Assembly (NCBI RefSeq): GCF_003261635.1
Contig: NZ_QFXK01000035.1
Coordinates: 124,001 to 188,000 of the forward strand
Reading direction: 5' to 3'
DNA from: Kribbella monticola
Lineage (GTDB): Bacteria; Actinomycetota; Actinomycetes; Propionibacteriales; Kribbellaceae
DNA: 64,000 bases
A model generated the notes under the pieces. That model worked only from the letters and a program-made list of their open reading frames with translations, made no database searches and was not told the DNA's origin. Below are positions 23,238 through 32,643 of the stretch, in pieces; the stretch's first letter is position 1; every line of letters starts with the position of its first letter. The position numbers and the translations under genes were made by a program.

Positions 23238-24229
23238 CCATGACGCCAGAGGTAGTGCCGGACGGCGGACCCCAGCGGTCCGCCGTCCGGCGGCGCCGGC
23301 CACTGACCTTCGACCGGATCAGCTTCATGGTCGTCTTTCTCGGCCTGCCGCTGGCGGTCTTCGTGATCTTCGTGGTCTCGCCGTTCGTGCAGGCGCTGTG
23401 GTACTCGCTGACCGACTGGTCCGGGTTCAGCTCGAAGATGAACTTCGTCGGCTTCGACAACTACGTCAGGCTGTTCCACGACGACATCTTCCTGAAGGCC
23501 GTGCGCAACAACATCGAGCTGGCGGTCGTCGTGCCGATCGTGACGATCGTGTTGGCGCTGACCCTTGCCACGCTGGTGACGATCGGCGGCTCGGGCACCG
23601 GGACCGTTCGCGGACTGCGCAACTCCGGTTTCTACCGGATCGTCTCGTTCTTCCCGTACGTGATCCCCGCGATCGTGATCGGCCTGATCTGGGCGCAGGT
23701 GTTCACCCCGAGTACGGGCATCCTGGACGCGTTGCTGTCGAAGGTCGGGCTGAAGGGATTCGCGGACTACGCGTGGCTCGGTGACGCCCGGACCGCGATG
23801 CCGGCCTCGATGTTCGTGATGATCTGGGGCTTCGTCGGCTTCTACATGGTGCTGTTCATCGCCGCCATCCGGGGGATCGACCCCGAGGTGTTCGAGGCGG
23901 CCCGGATCGACGGCGCCGGCCGGTTCCGGACAGCGGTGTCACTGACGCTGCCGCTGATCCGCGACAACGTGCAGACGGCGTACGTCTACCTGGGCATCGC
24001 CGCCCTCGACGCCTTCGTCTACATGCAGGCGCTCAACCCGGGCGGTGGCCCGCAGAACTCGACCCTCGTCATGCCCCAGCAACTGTTCACCACGGCCTTC
24101 GCCAAGGGTCAGTTCGGTTACTCGACGGCGATGGGCGTGATCCTGGCCGCGGTGACCATGCTGTTCGCGCTGCTGGTCTTCACCGTGAACTGGCTGACCG
24201 GCGGACGTGACCGGAAGGTACGCCGATGA
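23234..24229 (+). CDS. ngcF: NgcF-like sugar ABC permease
   Basis: A 331-residue MalF-type permease with six predicted membrane helices. The EAA loop, which contacts the ATPase, is EVFEAARIDGAGRFRTAVSLTLPLI (about residues 216-240). The N-terminal tail is hydrophilic. The GTG start overlaps the ngcE stop by four bases (GTGA), indicating coupled translation. With the next gene it forms the membrane channel of an amino-sugar importer. Symbol assigned from the NgcE-like partner and gene order, so substrate is inferred. Confidence 0.9.
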   Translation: MTMTPEVVPDGGPQRSAVRRRRPLTFDRISFMVVFLGLPLAVFVIFVVSPFVQALWYSLTDWSGFSSKMNFVGFDNYVRLFHDDIFLKAVRNNIELAVVVPIVTIVLALTLATLVTIGGSGTGTVRGLRNSGFYRIVSFFPYVIPAIVIGLIWAQVFTPSTGILDALLSKVGLKGFADYAWLGDARTAMPASMFVMIWGFVGFYMVLFIAAIRGIDPEVFEAARIDGAGRFRTAVSLTLPLIRDNVQTAYVYLGIAALDAFVYMQALNPGGGPQNSTLVMPQQLFTTAFAKGQFGYSTAMGVILAAVTMLFALLVFTVNWLTGGRDRKVRR

Positions 24230-25119
24230 CAACAACTACCGCCGACCGGGCCGAATTCGTCGCCGAGTCGCGCGTGCCCGGCAAGGGATCGCGGGAGGGC
24301 AGGGGCGTTGCGACCACCGCCCACATCGCGCTGATCCTGTGGTCGCTGCTGGTGATCCTGCCGCTGGTGTGGACAGTGCTGTCCTCGTTCAAGTCGACGC
24401 AGGAGGTGCTGGGCAACCCGCTGTCGTTGCCGGGCAAGCTGCGGTTCAGCAACTACGCCCACGCTTGGACGACGGCCGGTATCGGCCGCTACTTCACCAA
24501 CACGGTGATCGTCGTCGGCTGCGCTCTCGTGCTGGTGATGATCCTCGGCGCCATGTGCGCGTACGTACTGGCCAGGTTCACGTTCCGCGGCAACCGGCTG
24601 ATCTACTACAGCATGCTGGCCGGTCTGACCTTCCCGGTCTTTCTGGCGATCGTGCCGCTGTTCTTCGTGCTGAAGAACCTGTCGCTGCTGAACACGCTGC
24701 CAGGATTGATCATCACGTACGTCGCGTTCGCGCTGCCGTTCACCGTCTTCTTCCTGCACAGCTTCTTCAAGGCGCTGCCGGGTGAGATCTACGAGGCGGC
24801 GCAGATCGACGGCGCCGGCGAGTGGCGCACGTTCTTCTCGGTGATGCTGCCGATGGCCCGGCCCGGGATGGCGTCGGTCGCCATCTTCAACTTCCTCGGG
24901 TTGTGGAACCAGTTCCTGCTCCCCGTCGCCCTGAACACCGACTCGAGGAACTACGTGCTCTCGCAGGGCATGGCGTCGTTTGCCTCGCAGGCGGGTTATG
25001 CGGTGGACTTCGGTGCTCTGTTCGCTGCCGTGGTGATCACGGTCGCGCCGGTGCTGGTCGTCTACATCATCTTCCAGCGTCAACTCCAGGTCTCCGTCAC
25101 CGCCGGAGGCGTGAAGTAG
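24226..25119 (+). CDS. ngcG: NgcG-like sugar ABC permease
   Basis: A 297-residue MalG-type permease with six membrane helices. Its EAA loop is EIYEAAQIDGAGEWRTFFSVMLPMA (about 186-210), and the FNFLGLWNQFLLPV segment is typical of the MalG branch. The ATG overlaps the preceding permease stop by four bases (ATGA). This ends the four-gene importer operon, and no hairpin terminator is obvious before the next promoter at 25190. Works with the NgcE and NgcF homologues and an ATPase encoded elsewhere. Confidence 0.9.
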   Translation: MTTTTADRAEFVAESRVPGKGSREGRGVATTAHIALILWSLLVILPLVWTVLSSFKSTQEVLGNPLSLPGKLRFSNYAHAWTTAGIGRYFTNTVIVVGCALVLVMILGAMCAYVLARFTFRGNRLIYYSMLAGLTFPVFLAIVPLFFVLKNLSLLNTLPGLIITYVAFALPFTVFFLHSFFKALPGEIYEAAQIDGAGEWRTFFSVMLPMARPGMASVAIFNFLGLWNQFLLPVALNTDSRNYVLSQGMASFASQAGYAVDFGALFAAVVITVAPVLVVYIIFQRQLQVSVTAGGVK

Positions 25120-25189
25120 CCCAGCCGTGACGCTCGAGTAGCTTCACCTGCAACTCGCTAGCCCTCGCCGAATGCACCACGGCGGGGGC

Positions 25190-25195
25190 TAGTCT
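25190..25195 (+). promoter_or_regulatory. -10 box for the second NgcE-like gene
   Basis: TAGTCT lies exactly six bases before the GTG at 25202, with no Shine-Dalgarno. The second binding protein is therefore probably expressed from its own leaderless transcript rather than only from the importer operon. Confidence 0.5.
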
Positions 25196-25201
25196 GCGTT
25201 C

Positions 25202-26551
25202 GTGCTCAGACGGCGAACCGTGTTGCAAGGAGCCTTGGTGGCTGCCCTGGCGGCCGGGTGTTCTTCGGAGAAGCCCGTGGCGGGGCCGGTGCGGTCCGCC
25301 GGAAATCCGTTCGGGGTCGACGAGACGAAGCCGCTCGAAGTGGTGGTCGCGGAGGACTGGGGTGCGTACGGCGCCGCGGCGTACCGGAAGAAGTATGCGA
25401 AGGCGGTGGTGACGAGTACGCCGACCAAGCAATTGAAGGACCTGCTGGAATCCCGCTTCGCCGCGGGCAGTCCGCCGGATGTGGTGCTGAACGTCGGCCC
25501 GAAGGCGCTGCCGACCGGTCACCTGGTCGCGGAGAACCAGCTCGAGAACCTCGAGGAGTTGCTGAAGGCACCTTCCTGGAGCGACGAGAACGCGACGATC
25601 CAGGACGCCTTCCTGCCAGGCCTGCTCGACGCCGGCCGGTACGACGGGACGTTGCGCGCCCTCAACTACATCGCGACCGTTTACGGCTTCTGGTACTCGG
25701 CCCTGCTCTTCCAGCAGAAGAACTGGGACGTCCCCGCGACCTGGCCTGAACTGCTTGCCCTGGGCACCGAGATGAAAGCGGCCGGCGTCGGCCCGTTCGC
25801 CTACGCGGGCGTCCATCCGTACTACGTGTTCGAGGCGGTCCTCACCCTCGCGGCCAAGACCGGCGGCCACGACGTCGTCAAGCGGATCGACAACCTCGAG
25901 GACGGCGCCTGGAAGGACGAGAGCGTGACCCGGGCGATCACCGCGTTCGGCGAACTGGCCCGGCGCGGGCTGCTCGCGAAGGGCACCACCGAGCTGGATC
26001 ACCTCGCTTCCCAGACGCTGCTGATGAAGTCGAAGGCCGGCCTGCTGCCCTGCGGGAACTGGCTGGAGAACGAGATGAAGCCGGTGATCCCGGCCAACTT
26101 CGGGCTGAGCGTCTTCGGGATCCCGCCGCTGGACACCTCGGCGGCACTGCCGCGCGGCTTGCACGTGGCGCCCACCGCGCCGTTCGTCGTACCGGTGAAG
26201 GCCAAGAACCCCGAGGGTGGTTTCGACTACCTCCGGGCGATGCTGTCCAAGGAGGTCGCCGCGCAGGTGACCTCGGAGAGCAACCAGCTGACCGTAGTAC
26301 GAGGTGCCGCTGACGGGCTGGAAATCGGTACGGCGCTCCGCTCCGCGCGGGACCTGCTGACCGCCGCGGGGGATCAGGTCATCACCTGGTACTTCGCCGA
26401 CTGGTACCCCGAGCTCGGCAGGACGGCCGGGGAGGCGACCGGGCAATTCCTTGCCGGAGGCATCCGGGCGGACGAGTGGACGGCGCGGATCCAGGCCGCG
26501 GCGGACAAGGTGAAACAGGACCACGGGGTGACCAAGTATCACCGGGACTGA
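25202..26551 (+). CDS. Second NgcE-like sugar-binding lipoprotein
   Basis: A 449-residue extracellular solute-binding protein paralogous to the NgcE homologue 3.4 kb upstream. Shared landmarks are NPFGVDETKPLEVVV, RFAAGSPPDVVLN, YGFWYSALLF, NWLENEMK and YLRAMLSKEVAA. It has a Tat-like RRRTVLQ start and a lipobox (LAAGCSS), so it is a surface lipoprotein. It has no permeases of its own and probably feeds the adjacent NgcFG-like channel with a different sugar, or acts as a sensor; both are inference. Overall similarity to the first copy is moderate, so the duplication is old. Confidence 0.87.
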   Translation: MLRRRTVLQGALVAALAAGCSSEKPVAGPVRSAGNPFGVDETKPLEVVVAEDWGAYGAAAYRKKYAKAVVTSTPTKQLKDLLESRFAAGSPPDVVLNVGPKALPTGHLVAENQLENLEELLKAPSWSDENATIQDAFLPGLLDAGRYDGTLRALNYIATVYGFWYSALLFQQKNWDVPATWPELLALGTEMKAAGVGPFAYAGVHPYYVFEAVLTLAAKTGGHDVVKRIDNLEDGAWKDESVTRAITAFGELARRGLLAKGTTELDHLASQTLLMKSKAGLLPCGNWLENEMKPVIPANFGLSVFGIPPLDTSAALPRGLHVAPTAPFVVPVKAKNPEGGFDYLRAMLSKEVAAQVTSESNQLTVVRGAADGLEIGTALRSARDLLTAAGDQVITWYFADWYPELGRTAGEATGQFLAGGIRADEWTARIQAAADKVKQDHGVTKYHRD

Positions 26552-26561
26552 TCGGCATGAG

Positions 26562-26580
26562 TTAGGTTAGGGATACCTAA
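26562..26580. promoter_or_regulatory. IdeR/DmdR-type iron box
   Basis: TTAGGTTAGGGATACCTAA matches the DtxR-family 19-bp consensus TTAGGTTAGGCTAACCTAA at 16 of 19 positions, all three mismatches being central. It lies 22 bases before the start of a siderophore-binding lipoprotein gene, the place where an iron-loaded repressor would block transcription. Confidence 0.88.
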
Positions 26581-26602
26581 CTTCCGACTGTGAGGTCTCT
26601 CT

Positions 26603-27628
26603 ATGCGCTCCATCCTCCGGCCGCTCGCGCTGCTGGTCGCTTTGCCGTTGCTCGCCCTGACCGCCTGTGGCGGCACCGACCAGAAAGACGTCGCTGCGAC
26701 GCCCCAGGCGACCTCCGAAGCCGGCGCCTTCCCGGTGACGATCAAGAACAAGTACGGCGACACCGTCATCAAGGCGGCACCGAAGCGGATCGTGCTGGTC
26801 GGCCTCGTCGAGCAGGACGCCCTGCTGGCGCTCGGAATCACGCCAGCCGCCACCACCGAGTGGTTCGGCGACAAGCCCGGCGCCCTGTTCCCGTGGGCGA
26901 AGGCGAAGCTCGGCAACGGCGCGGTACCGCAGGTGCTGAGCGACAAGGACGGTCTGCAGTTCGAGAAGATCGCCGCGCTGCAGCCGGACCTCATCATCGG
27001 GCTGTACTCCGGGATCACGGCCGACGACTACAAGAAGCTGACCGCGATCGCGCCGACCGTCGCACAGGTCCCCGGCGCGCCGGACTACGGCATCAGCTGG
27101 CAGGACCTCACCCGGACCGTCGGCAAGGCCGTCGGAAAGCCCAAGCAGGCCGACGACCTGGTCAACGGGATCGAGGACCGCTTCGCCAAGGTGCGGGCCG
27201 AACACCCGGAGTTCAAGGGGAAGACGGCGCTGATGACCTCGGCGTACCAGGGCTATTTCATCTACGGTCGCCAGGATCCGCGGTCGCGGCTGCTGACCGA
27301 CCTCGGGTTCAGTTGGCCGGCCGATGTGGACAAGGCGATCGGCGACAAGTTCGGCGCCAGTATCAGCGGCGAGAAGGTGTCGCTGCTCGATGTCGGCGCG
27401 CTGATCTGGTTCCCGGAGAAGGGCGGTCTGGCGAAGCTCAAGAACGACCCGCTGCTGAAGAACCTGGCCGTCAGCAAGCAGGGACGCCAGGTCTACATCG
27501 AGGAGAACTACGACGACCCGCTGTACGGCGCGGTCAGCTTCGTCTCGGTGCTGAGCCTCCCGATCGTCCTCGACACCCTGGTCCCGAAGCTGGCCGCAGC
27601 AGTCGACGGCAACCCGGCGACCAGCTAA
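26603..27628 (+). CDS. Iron-siderophore ABC transporter binding lipoprotein
   Basis: A 341-residue FecB/FhuD-type periplasmic-binding protein. The signal peptide ends in the lipobox LLALTACGG, giving a lipid-anchored protein. The body has the class III fold hallmarks: GDTVIKAAPKRIVLVGLVEQDALLALGI near the start, QFEKIAALQPDLIIGLYSG in the first lobe and the long linking helix around residue 190. It binds ferric siderophores outside the membrane for an ABC importer not encoded here, so it is an orphan binding protein. The iron box just upstream predicts repression when iron is sufficient. The GAGG eight bases before ATG supports the start. The stop overlaps the convergent hydrolase stop by four bases (CTAA). 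Confidence 0.92.
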   Translation: MRSILRPLALLVALPLLALTACGGTDQKDVAATPQATSEAGAFPVTIKNKYGDTVIKAAPKRIVLVGLVEQDALLALGITPAATTEWFGDKPGALFPWAKAKLGNGAVPQVLSDKDGLQFEKIAALQPDLIIGLYSGITADDYKKLTAIAPTVAQVPGAPDYGISWQDLTRTVGKAVGKPKQADDLVNGIEDRFAKVRAEHPEFKGKTALMTSAYQGYFIYGRQDPRSRLLTDLGFSWPADVDKAIGDKFGASISGEKVSLLDVGALIWFPEKGGLAKLKNDPLLKNLAVSKQGRQVYIEENYDDPLYGAVSFVSVLSLPIVLDTLVPKLAAAVDGNPATS

Positions 27629-28170
27629 GGCCAGACCACCTGGTCCAGGAAGTCCTCGACGGCCGTCGCCGTCTGCCCCAGTACCGCGGCAGACGCGGCG
27701 AGCCGACCGGGGACGAACATCCCGTGGTCGGCCCCTTCCACCTCCAGCACGTAGGGCGTGAGCTCGCGGGCAAGCGCGGAATCCCACAACCCGTCCGCGC
27801 TGCCACCCACCAGCAGGAAGGGCGCGGTCGATCGCCGCAGCGCGTCGACCACGAACGAACTGGTCAACACCGGTGTCAACCACACGGCCGGCAGGTTCCG
27901 CTCGGCTGCGACGACCGCCGCATGCGTCCCCAGTGACTTCGCGATCAGCAGCGTGTCCGCCCGTACGTCGGGGACCGCTCCCGCGAGTTGGTCGAGAACC
28001 CACGGCCCCCGTTCCTCCGGCGTCAGCGTGAGCGGGCGATCGGGATCGTTCCACGAGATCGGCCGGATCTTGGCGCCGCGCTGCTCGGCGGCACAGGCGG
28101 CGTACATCAGGAGTGGGCTGTGCGGTCCGTACTGTCCGCCGGGCAGGACGATCACCTCGGGTGAACTCAT
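27625..28170 (-). CDS. Small alpha/beta hydrolase-like protein
   Basis: A 181-residue protein with a short alpha/beta-hydrolase core. The nucleophile elbow is probably AKSLGTH near residue 80 (Ser in S-L-G), with an Asp in GGSADGLWD and a His in GADHGMFVP, so a triad is possible. Similar short hydrolases occur next to many actinobacterial genes without known substrate. ATG 28170 is used: it is seven bases after TAGGGT, a likely -10, consistent with a leaderless mRNA. Upstream open frame is noise. Convergent with the siderophore-binding gene, sharing four bases. Confidence 0.8.
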   Translation of the reverse strand: MSSPEVIVLPGGQYGPHSPLLMYAACAAEQRGAKIRPISWNDPDRPLTLTPEERGPWVLDQLAGAVPDVRADTLLIAKSLGTHAAVVAAERNLPAVWLTPVLTSSFVVDALRRSTAPFLLVGGSADGLWDSALARELTPYVLEVEGADHGMFVPGRLAASAAVLGQTATAVEDFLDQVVWP

Positions 28171-28186
28171 AGTTTCCACCCTATGA

Positions 28187-29317
<1,131 letters not shown>

Positions 29318-29324
29318 GCGCCGG

Positions 29325-29837
29325 ATGGCGACAATCGGGGTCGCGATCCCGATCGTGGAACCCTACGGCACCGAACTGCAGAAGTACCGGGCCGAGTTCG
29401 GCGATCCGATGGCCTCGTCGATCCCGACCCACGTGACCCTGCTGCCGCCGACCGAGGTGGCCGACGCGGACCTGGCCGAGATCGACGACCACCTGCTCGA
29501 GGTGGCGGCCCGCTTCCCCAGCTTCCGGATCCGGCTCCGTGGTACGGCGACCTTCCGGCCGATCTCGCCGGTGGTGTTCGTCCCGCTGGTCGAGGGCATC
29601 TCGTCCTGCGAGCTGCTCCAGTCGCAGGTGCGCTCGGGACCGCTCGCGGTCGACCTGCGCTTCCCGTACCACCCGCACGTCACGGTGGCCCACGACCTGG
29701 AGAAGGACGCCCTGGATCGCGCGTACGACGCCCTGTCGGCGTACGACTGTGCCTTCGACGTCACCGAGTTCGGGCGGTACGAACACGGGGCCGACGGCGT
29801 GTGGCGGCCCCAACGCGGGTTCCCCCTGGCAGGCTGA
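29325..29837 (+). CDS. 2'-5' RNA ligase family protein
   Basis: A 170-residue 2H-phosphoesterase-superfamily protein. The two diagnostic H-x-T motifs are present, HVTLL near residue 36 and HPHVTVAH near residue 121, and these form the active site of LigT/ThpR cyclic phosphodiesterases. Such proteins open 2',3'-cyclic phosphates or ligate tRNA halves in vitro. It begins seven bases after trpS ends and is probably co-transcribed with it, which gives an RNA-related context, though the cellular substrate is unknown. Cytoplasmic. Confidence 0.85.
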   Translation: MATIGVAIPIVEPYGTELQKYRAEFGDPMASSIPTHVTLLPPTEVADADLAEIDDHLLEVAARFPSFRIRLRGTATFRPISPVVFVPLVEGISSCELLQSQVRSGPLAVDLRFPYHPHVTVAHDLEKDALDRAYDALSAYDCAFDVTEFGRYEHGADGVWRPQRGFPLAG

Positions 29838-29865
29838 ATCCCTCGTCACGGGGTACGGGAGAACC

Positions 29866-30981
29866 ATGGGCATCAAGCAACGAGCCAAGGCGGTCTGGGC
29901 ACGCTTCAGCCGCACACAGCTGTGGCGGGCCTGGAAGCGGTACGGCGACCGGCGCGGCAACCGGCTGGCGGGCGCGACCAGCTTCTTCGCCTTCTTGTCG
30001 ATGTTCCCGCTGATCGTGCTGGCGGCGGCGGTCACCGGCCGGCTGTTGAACAAGTCCGCGGTCAGCAATCTCAAGGACGCGCTGAAGACGAACCTGCCCG
30101 GTATCGGCGACCAGATCGACCTGGACTCGCTGATCAACAACGCGGGCACGATCGGGCTGATCTCGGGCGTCTCGCTGTTGCTCACCGGCCTGGGCTGGAT
30201 CGACTCGCTGCGCGCCTCGATCCGCTCGATGCACGAACTCGACGACCAGCCCGGGAACGCGATCAAACTCAAGGGTGTGGATCTCGGGGCGCTGATCGGG
30301 CTCGGACTGATCGGCCTGGTCGCGACCGGTGCCTCGTCGGTGCTGACCGGGCTGTCGAAGAAGATCATCGACTGGACCGGCCTGGAAGGCACCTGGTTCG
30401 CCAACTGGGGTCTCGACGTGATCAGCATCGTCGTCGGGATCGGTGCGGGCGCGCTGCTGTTCCTGTATCTGCAGACCGCGCTGCCGCGGATCATCCTGCC
30501 GCGCAAGGTCGCGATGATCGCCGCGCTCGCCGGTGGAATCTTGTTCTACCTGGCGCAGAAGCTCGGCAACGGGTACGTCAAGAACGTGATCGGCAACAAC
30601 GCGGCGTATGGGACGTTGGCTTTGCCGTTGGCGCTGCTGGTGTGGATCTACCTGATGACCCGGGTGATCATGCTGATCGCCGCGTGGACCAAGGAAGCCA
30701 CGCTGGACTACCGGTGGCACACGGGTGAGGCCGAGGAGGCGGCGCGGGCGGCGATGCCGTTCGAGCGCGAATCGTCGGTGCCGGAGTGGCGGCGTACGGA
30801 TGGCTTCGAGGCCGAGGACGACGGGTATCTGCCGGGGCCGCCCGGGAAGAAGTTCAAGGTGGTGCCGATCCCGGAGAAGAAGGCCGACACGGTCGCAGTG
30901 GCGGCCGGTGCCGTGCTGGGTGCTACAGCGACGGCGCTGGCCGTGCAGCTGGCCAGAGCGGCGCGCTCAGTACGCCGCTGA
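29866..30981 (+). CDS. YihY/BrkB-family inner membrane protein
   Basis: A 371-residue membrane protein. The YihY domain covers about residues 20-285 with six hydrophobic helices, beginning with the conserved GDRRGNRLAGATSFFAFLSMFPLIVL stretch and including the AYGTLALPLALLVWIYL helix near the end. The last 90 residues are hydrophilic and acidic-basic mixed, with a final small hydrophobic segment. Once misnamed ribonuclease BN, the family has no agreed function. GGGAG seven bases before ATG 29866 supports the start. It is third in a likely run trpS, RNA ligase-like gene, yihY. Confidence 0.88.
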   Translation: MGIKQRAKAVWARFSRTQLWRAWKRYGDRRGNRLAGATSFFAFLSMFPLIVLAAAVTGRLLNKSAVSNLKDALKTNLPGIGDQIDLDSLINNAGTIGLISGVSLLLTGLGWIDSLRASIRSMHELDDQPGNAIKLKGVDLGALIGLGLIGLVATGASSVLTGLSKKIIDWTGLEGTWFANWGLDVISIVVGIGAGALLFLYLQTALPRIILPRKVAMIAALAGGILFYLAQKLGNGYVKNVIGNNAAYGTLALPLALLVWIYLMTRVIMLIAAWTKEATLDYRWHTGEAEEAARAAMPFERESSVPEWRRTDGFEAEDDGYLPGPPGKKFKVVPIPEKKADTVAVAAGAVLGATATALAVQLARAARSVRR

Positions 30982-31105
30982 GCTCGTACCGCGCGGTTGG
31001 CGCGCCTGCGTCGGCGTACGCGGCGGCGTAGGGGCGTACGGCGTGCGGGTCGCGCGGCGGCGGAGCGGCGTACGGGCGCGGCAGCGGCGTACCGGCGTAC
31101 TGGGG

Positions 31106-32257
31106 CTAGTGGCGGCGGGCTTTGAGGCGGCGGGCCTGGGTTTTGAGGGCGCGGGGGCGGCGGAGGAAGAGCGGCAGCAGGAGGACCGGCGGGGCCGCGT
31201 AGAACCAGACGGGGACGCGGAACGCGAGGGACTGGACGGCCTGGCCGTGCTCGAGGACTGTCCGGCTGCGCTTCGGCAGCGGCGTACGGGTCGACGACTT
31301 CTTCGACACGTTCGGGCCGCCGCCGGCTTTCGACTCGGTGGTGATCGGCTTGATCAGGGTGCCGACCGGCGTCAGTGCGGTGTAGTTCTGGAAGGCCCAG
31401 TCGAGCAGGTTCGAAGCCTCCTCGGTGATGCCGTGCGGCGAGTTCATCATCGTCACCACGATCCGGTGACCGCCGCGCTGGGCCGCACCGATGAACGTGT
31501 TGCGGGCCAGCGTGGTGTAGCCCGTCTTCACCCCGAGGGCGCCGTCGTAGGTGAAGAGCAGATGGTTCTGGTTGGCGACCTGGTAGGTGCCCGGCTTCTT
31601 GACCAGCGGGAAGTTCGTGTACTTCGTCGACGCGTACCGGGCGAAGTCCTCCCGCTCGAGCCCCGCCCGCGCGAACAGAGCCAGGTCGTACGCCGACGAG
31701 AGCTGCCCGTCCGCGTCGAGGCCGGTCGGGTCCGTCACGTGCGTGTCCAGCGCGCCGATCTGGTTGGCGAGCTTGTTCATCCGATCGATCGTCGCCGGAA
31801 CGCCACCCTGGTCGTGCGTCGCCAGGGCGTGCACTGCGTCGTTCCCCGAGGCGAGGAACATGCCCTGGAAGAGCAGGTCGACGGTGTACTTACAGCCCGG
31901 GTACACCCCGACCTTGCTGCCCTCGATGCCCGCGTCCTGGTCCGTGCCGACCACCTGATCGGTCTTGTTGAGGCGGGGGAGCAGGACCAGCGCGGTGAGC
32001 GTCTTGAGCGTGCTAGCCGGTCGCAGCCTCGCATGTGGTGCCTTGGCGGCCAGTACCGCACCGGTGTCCAGGTCGGCGATCAAGAAGGCAGACGCGTGCA
32101 CCGCCGGCGGCGTCGCTCCTTGTGCGACAACCGTCGGCCCCGTAGTCAGCTGCGCCCCACCAACCGGACTCTGCGCAGCCCGACCAGCAGCGGTCGCAGC
32201 CAGCGGACCCGAGACCACCAGTGCGGTGGTCACGCAGGCCGTCAGCAGGACACGCAT
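31106..32257 (-). CDS. D-alanyl-D-alanine carboxypeptidase (S11)
   Basis: A 383-residue DacA/PBP5-type enzyme that trims the terminal D-Ala of peptidoglycan stem peptides. All three penicillin-binding motifs are present: STLK at 82-85 (catalytic Ser82), SGN at 137-139 and KTG at 244-246. A signal peptide (MRVLLTACVTTALVVSGPLAATA) exports it, and a C-terminal membrane helix near residue 350-368 followed by an Arg/Lys tail anchors it. The ATG at 32257 lies seven bases after TAGAGT, indicating a leaderless mRNA. The 124 bases beyond its stop, before the yihY stop, are low-complexity GGCGTACG-rich DNA with no gene. Confidence 0.93.
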   Translation of the reverse strand: MRVLLTACVTTALVVSGPLAATAAGRAAQSPVGGAQLTTGPTVVAQGATPPAVHASAFLIADLDTGAVLAAKAPHARLRPASTLKTLTALVLLPRLNKTDQVVGTDQDAGIEGSKVGVYPGCKYTVDLLFQGMFLASGNDAVHALATHDQGGVPATIDRMNKLANQIGALDTHVTDPTGLDADGQLSSAYDLALFARAGLEREDFARYASTKYTNFPLVKKPGTYQVANQNHLLFTYDGALGVKTGYTTLARNTFIGAAQRGGHRIVVTMMNSPHGITEEASNLLDWAFQNYTALTPVGTLIKPITTESKAGGGPNVSKKSSTRTPLPKRSRTVLEHGQAVQSLAFRVPVWFYAAPPVLLLPLFLRRPRALKTQARRLKARRH

Positions 32258-32264
32258 CGGCCGC

Positions 32265-32270
32265 ACTCTA
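32265..32270 (-). promoter_or_regulatory. -10 box for leaderless carboxypeptidase gene
   Basis: Minus-strand TAGAGT is followed by seven bases and the ATG at 32257, with no Shine-Dalgarno. Confidence 0.5.
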
Positions 32271-32643
32271 GACGCCCAACAGTCCACCAGTCACACCCAG
32301 CCCCGCCGACCCCACGTACGCCGACCCGCTTCGCGCCTCCTACGACGGCCGCTCGATCCACCCCTCCAGAGGGCGCGAGCTCAGTTATCAAACGCTCGAG
32401 GCTTCGTCCGCTCGGAAGCTCTGTCGAGCAGGCCCCTGTCGTTAGATGGAAACTTCCCATCCGTATGTGCAAATTCGTTTCCAGCCAAGCGACCACCAGC
32501 CCTTTCCCAGCCGCCCGCAGGTTCGACGGCCGCTGCGAAGCGCGCCTATCAAATCCCCACTGATTGACAGCGCTGTGCACCTGACGCCTACGATGGGGGT
32601 TAATGGACTGGCCGTAGACCAATAGAATGTACCGGGAGCGATA
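32271..32643. promoter_or_regulatory. Control region of the gamma-glutamylation cluster
   Basis: 373 bases without a gene. TTGACA (32564-32569) and TACGAT (32589-32594) could be -35 and -10, though the 19-base spacer is long. The perfect palindrome ACAGCGCTGT (32567-32576) overlaps the -35 and may be an operator. TAGAAT at 32623-32628 is a second -10 candidate. A four-codon ORF, MDWP, occupies 32603-32617 at the predicted RNA start. The part left of 32440 shows no signal I can name. Confidence 0.4.
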
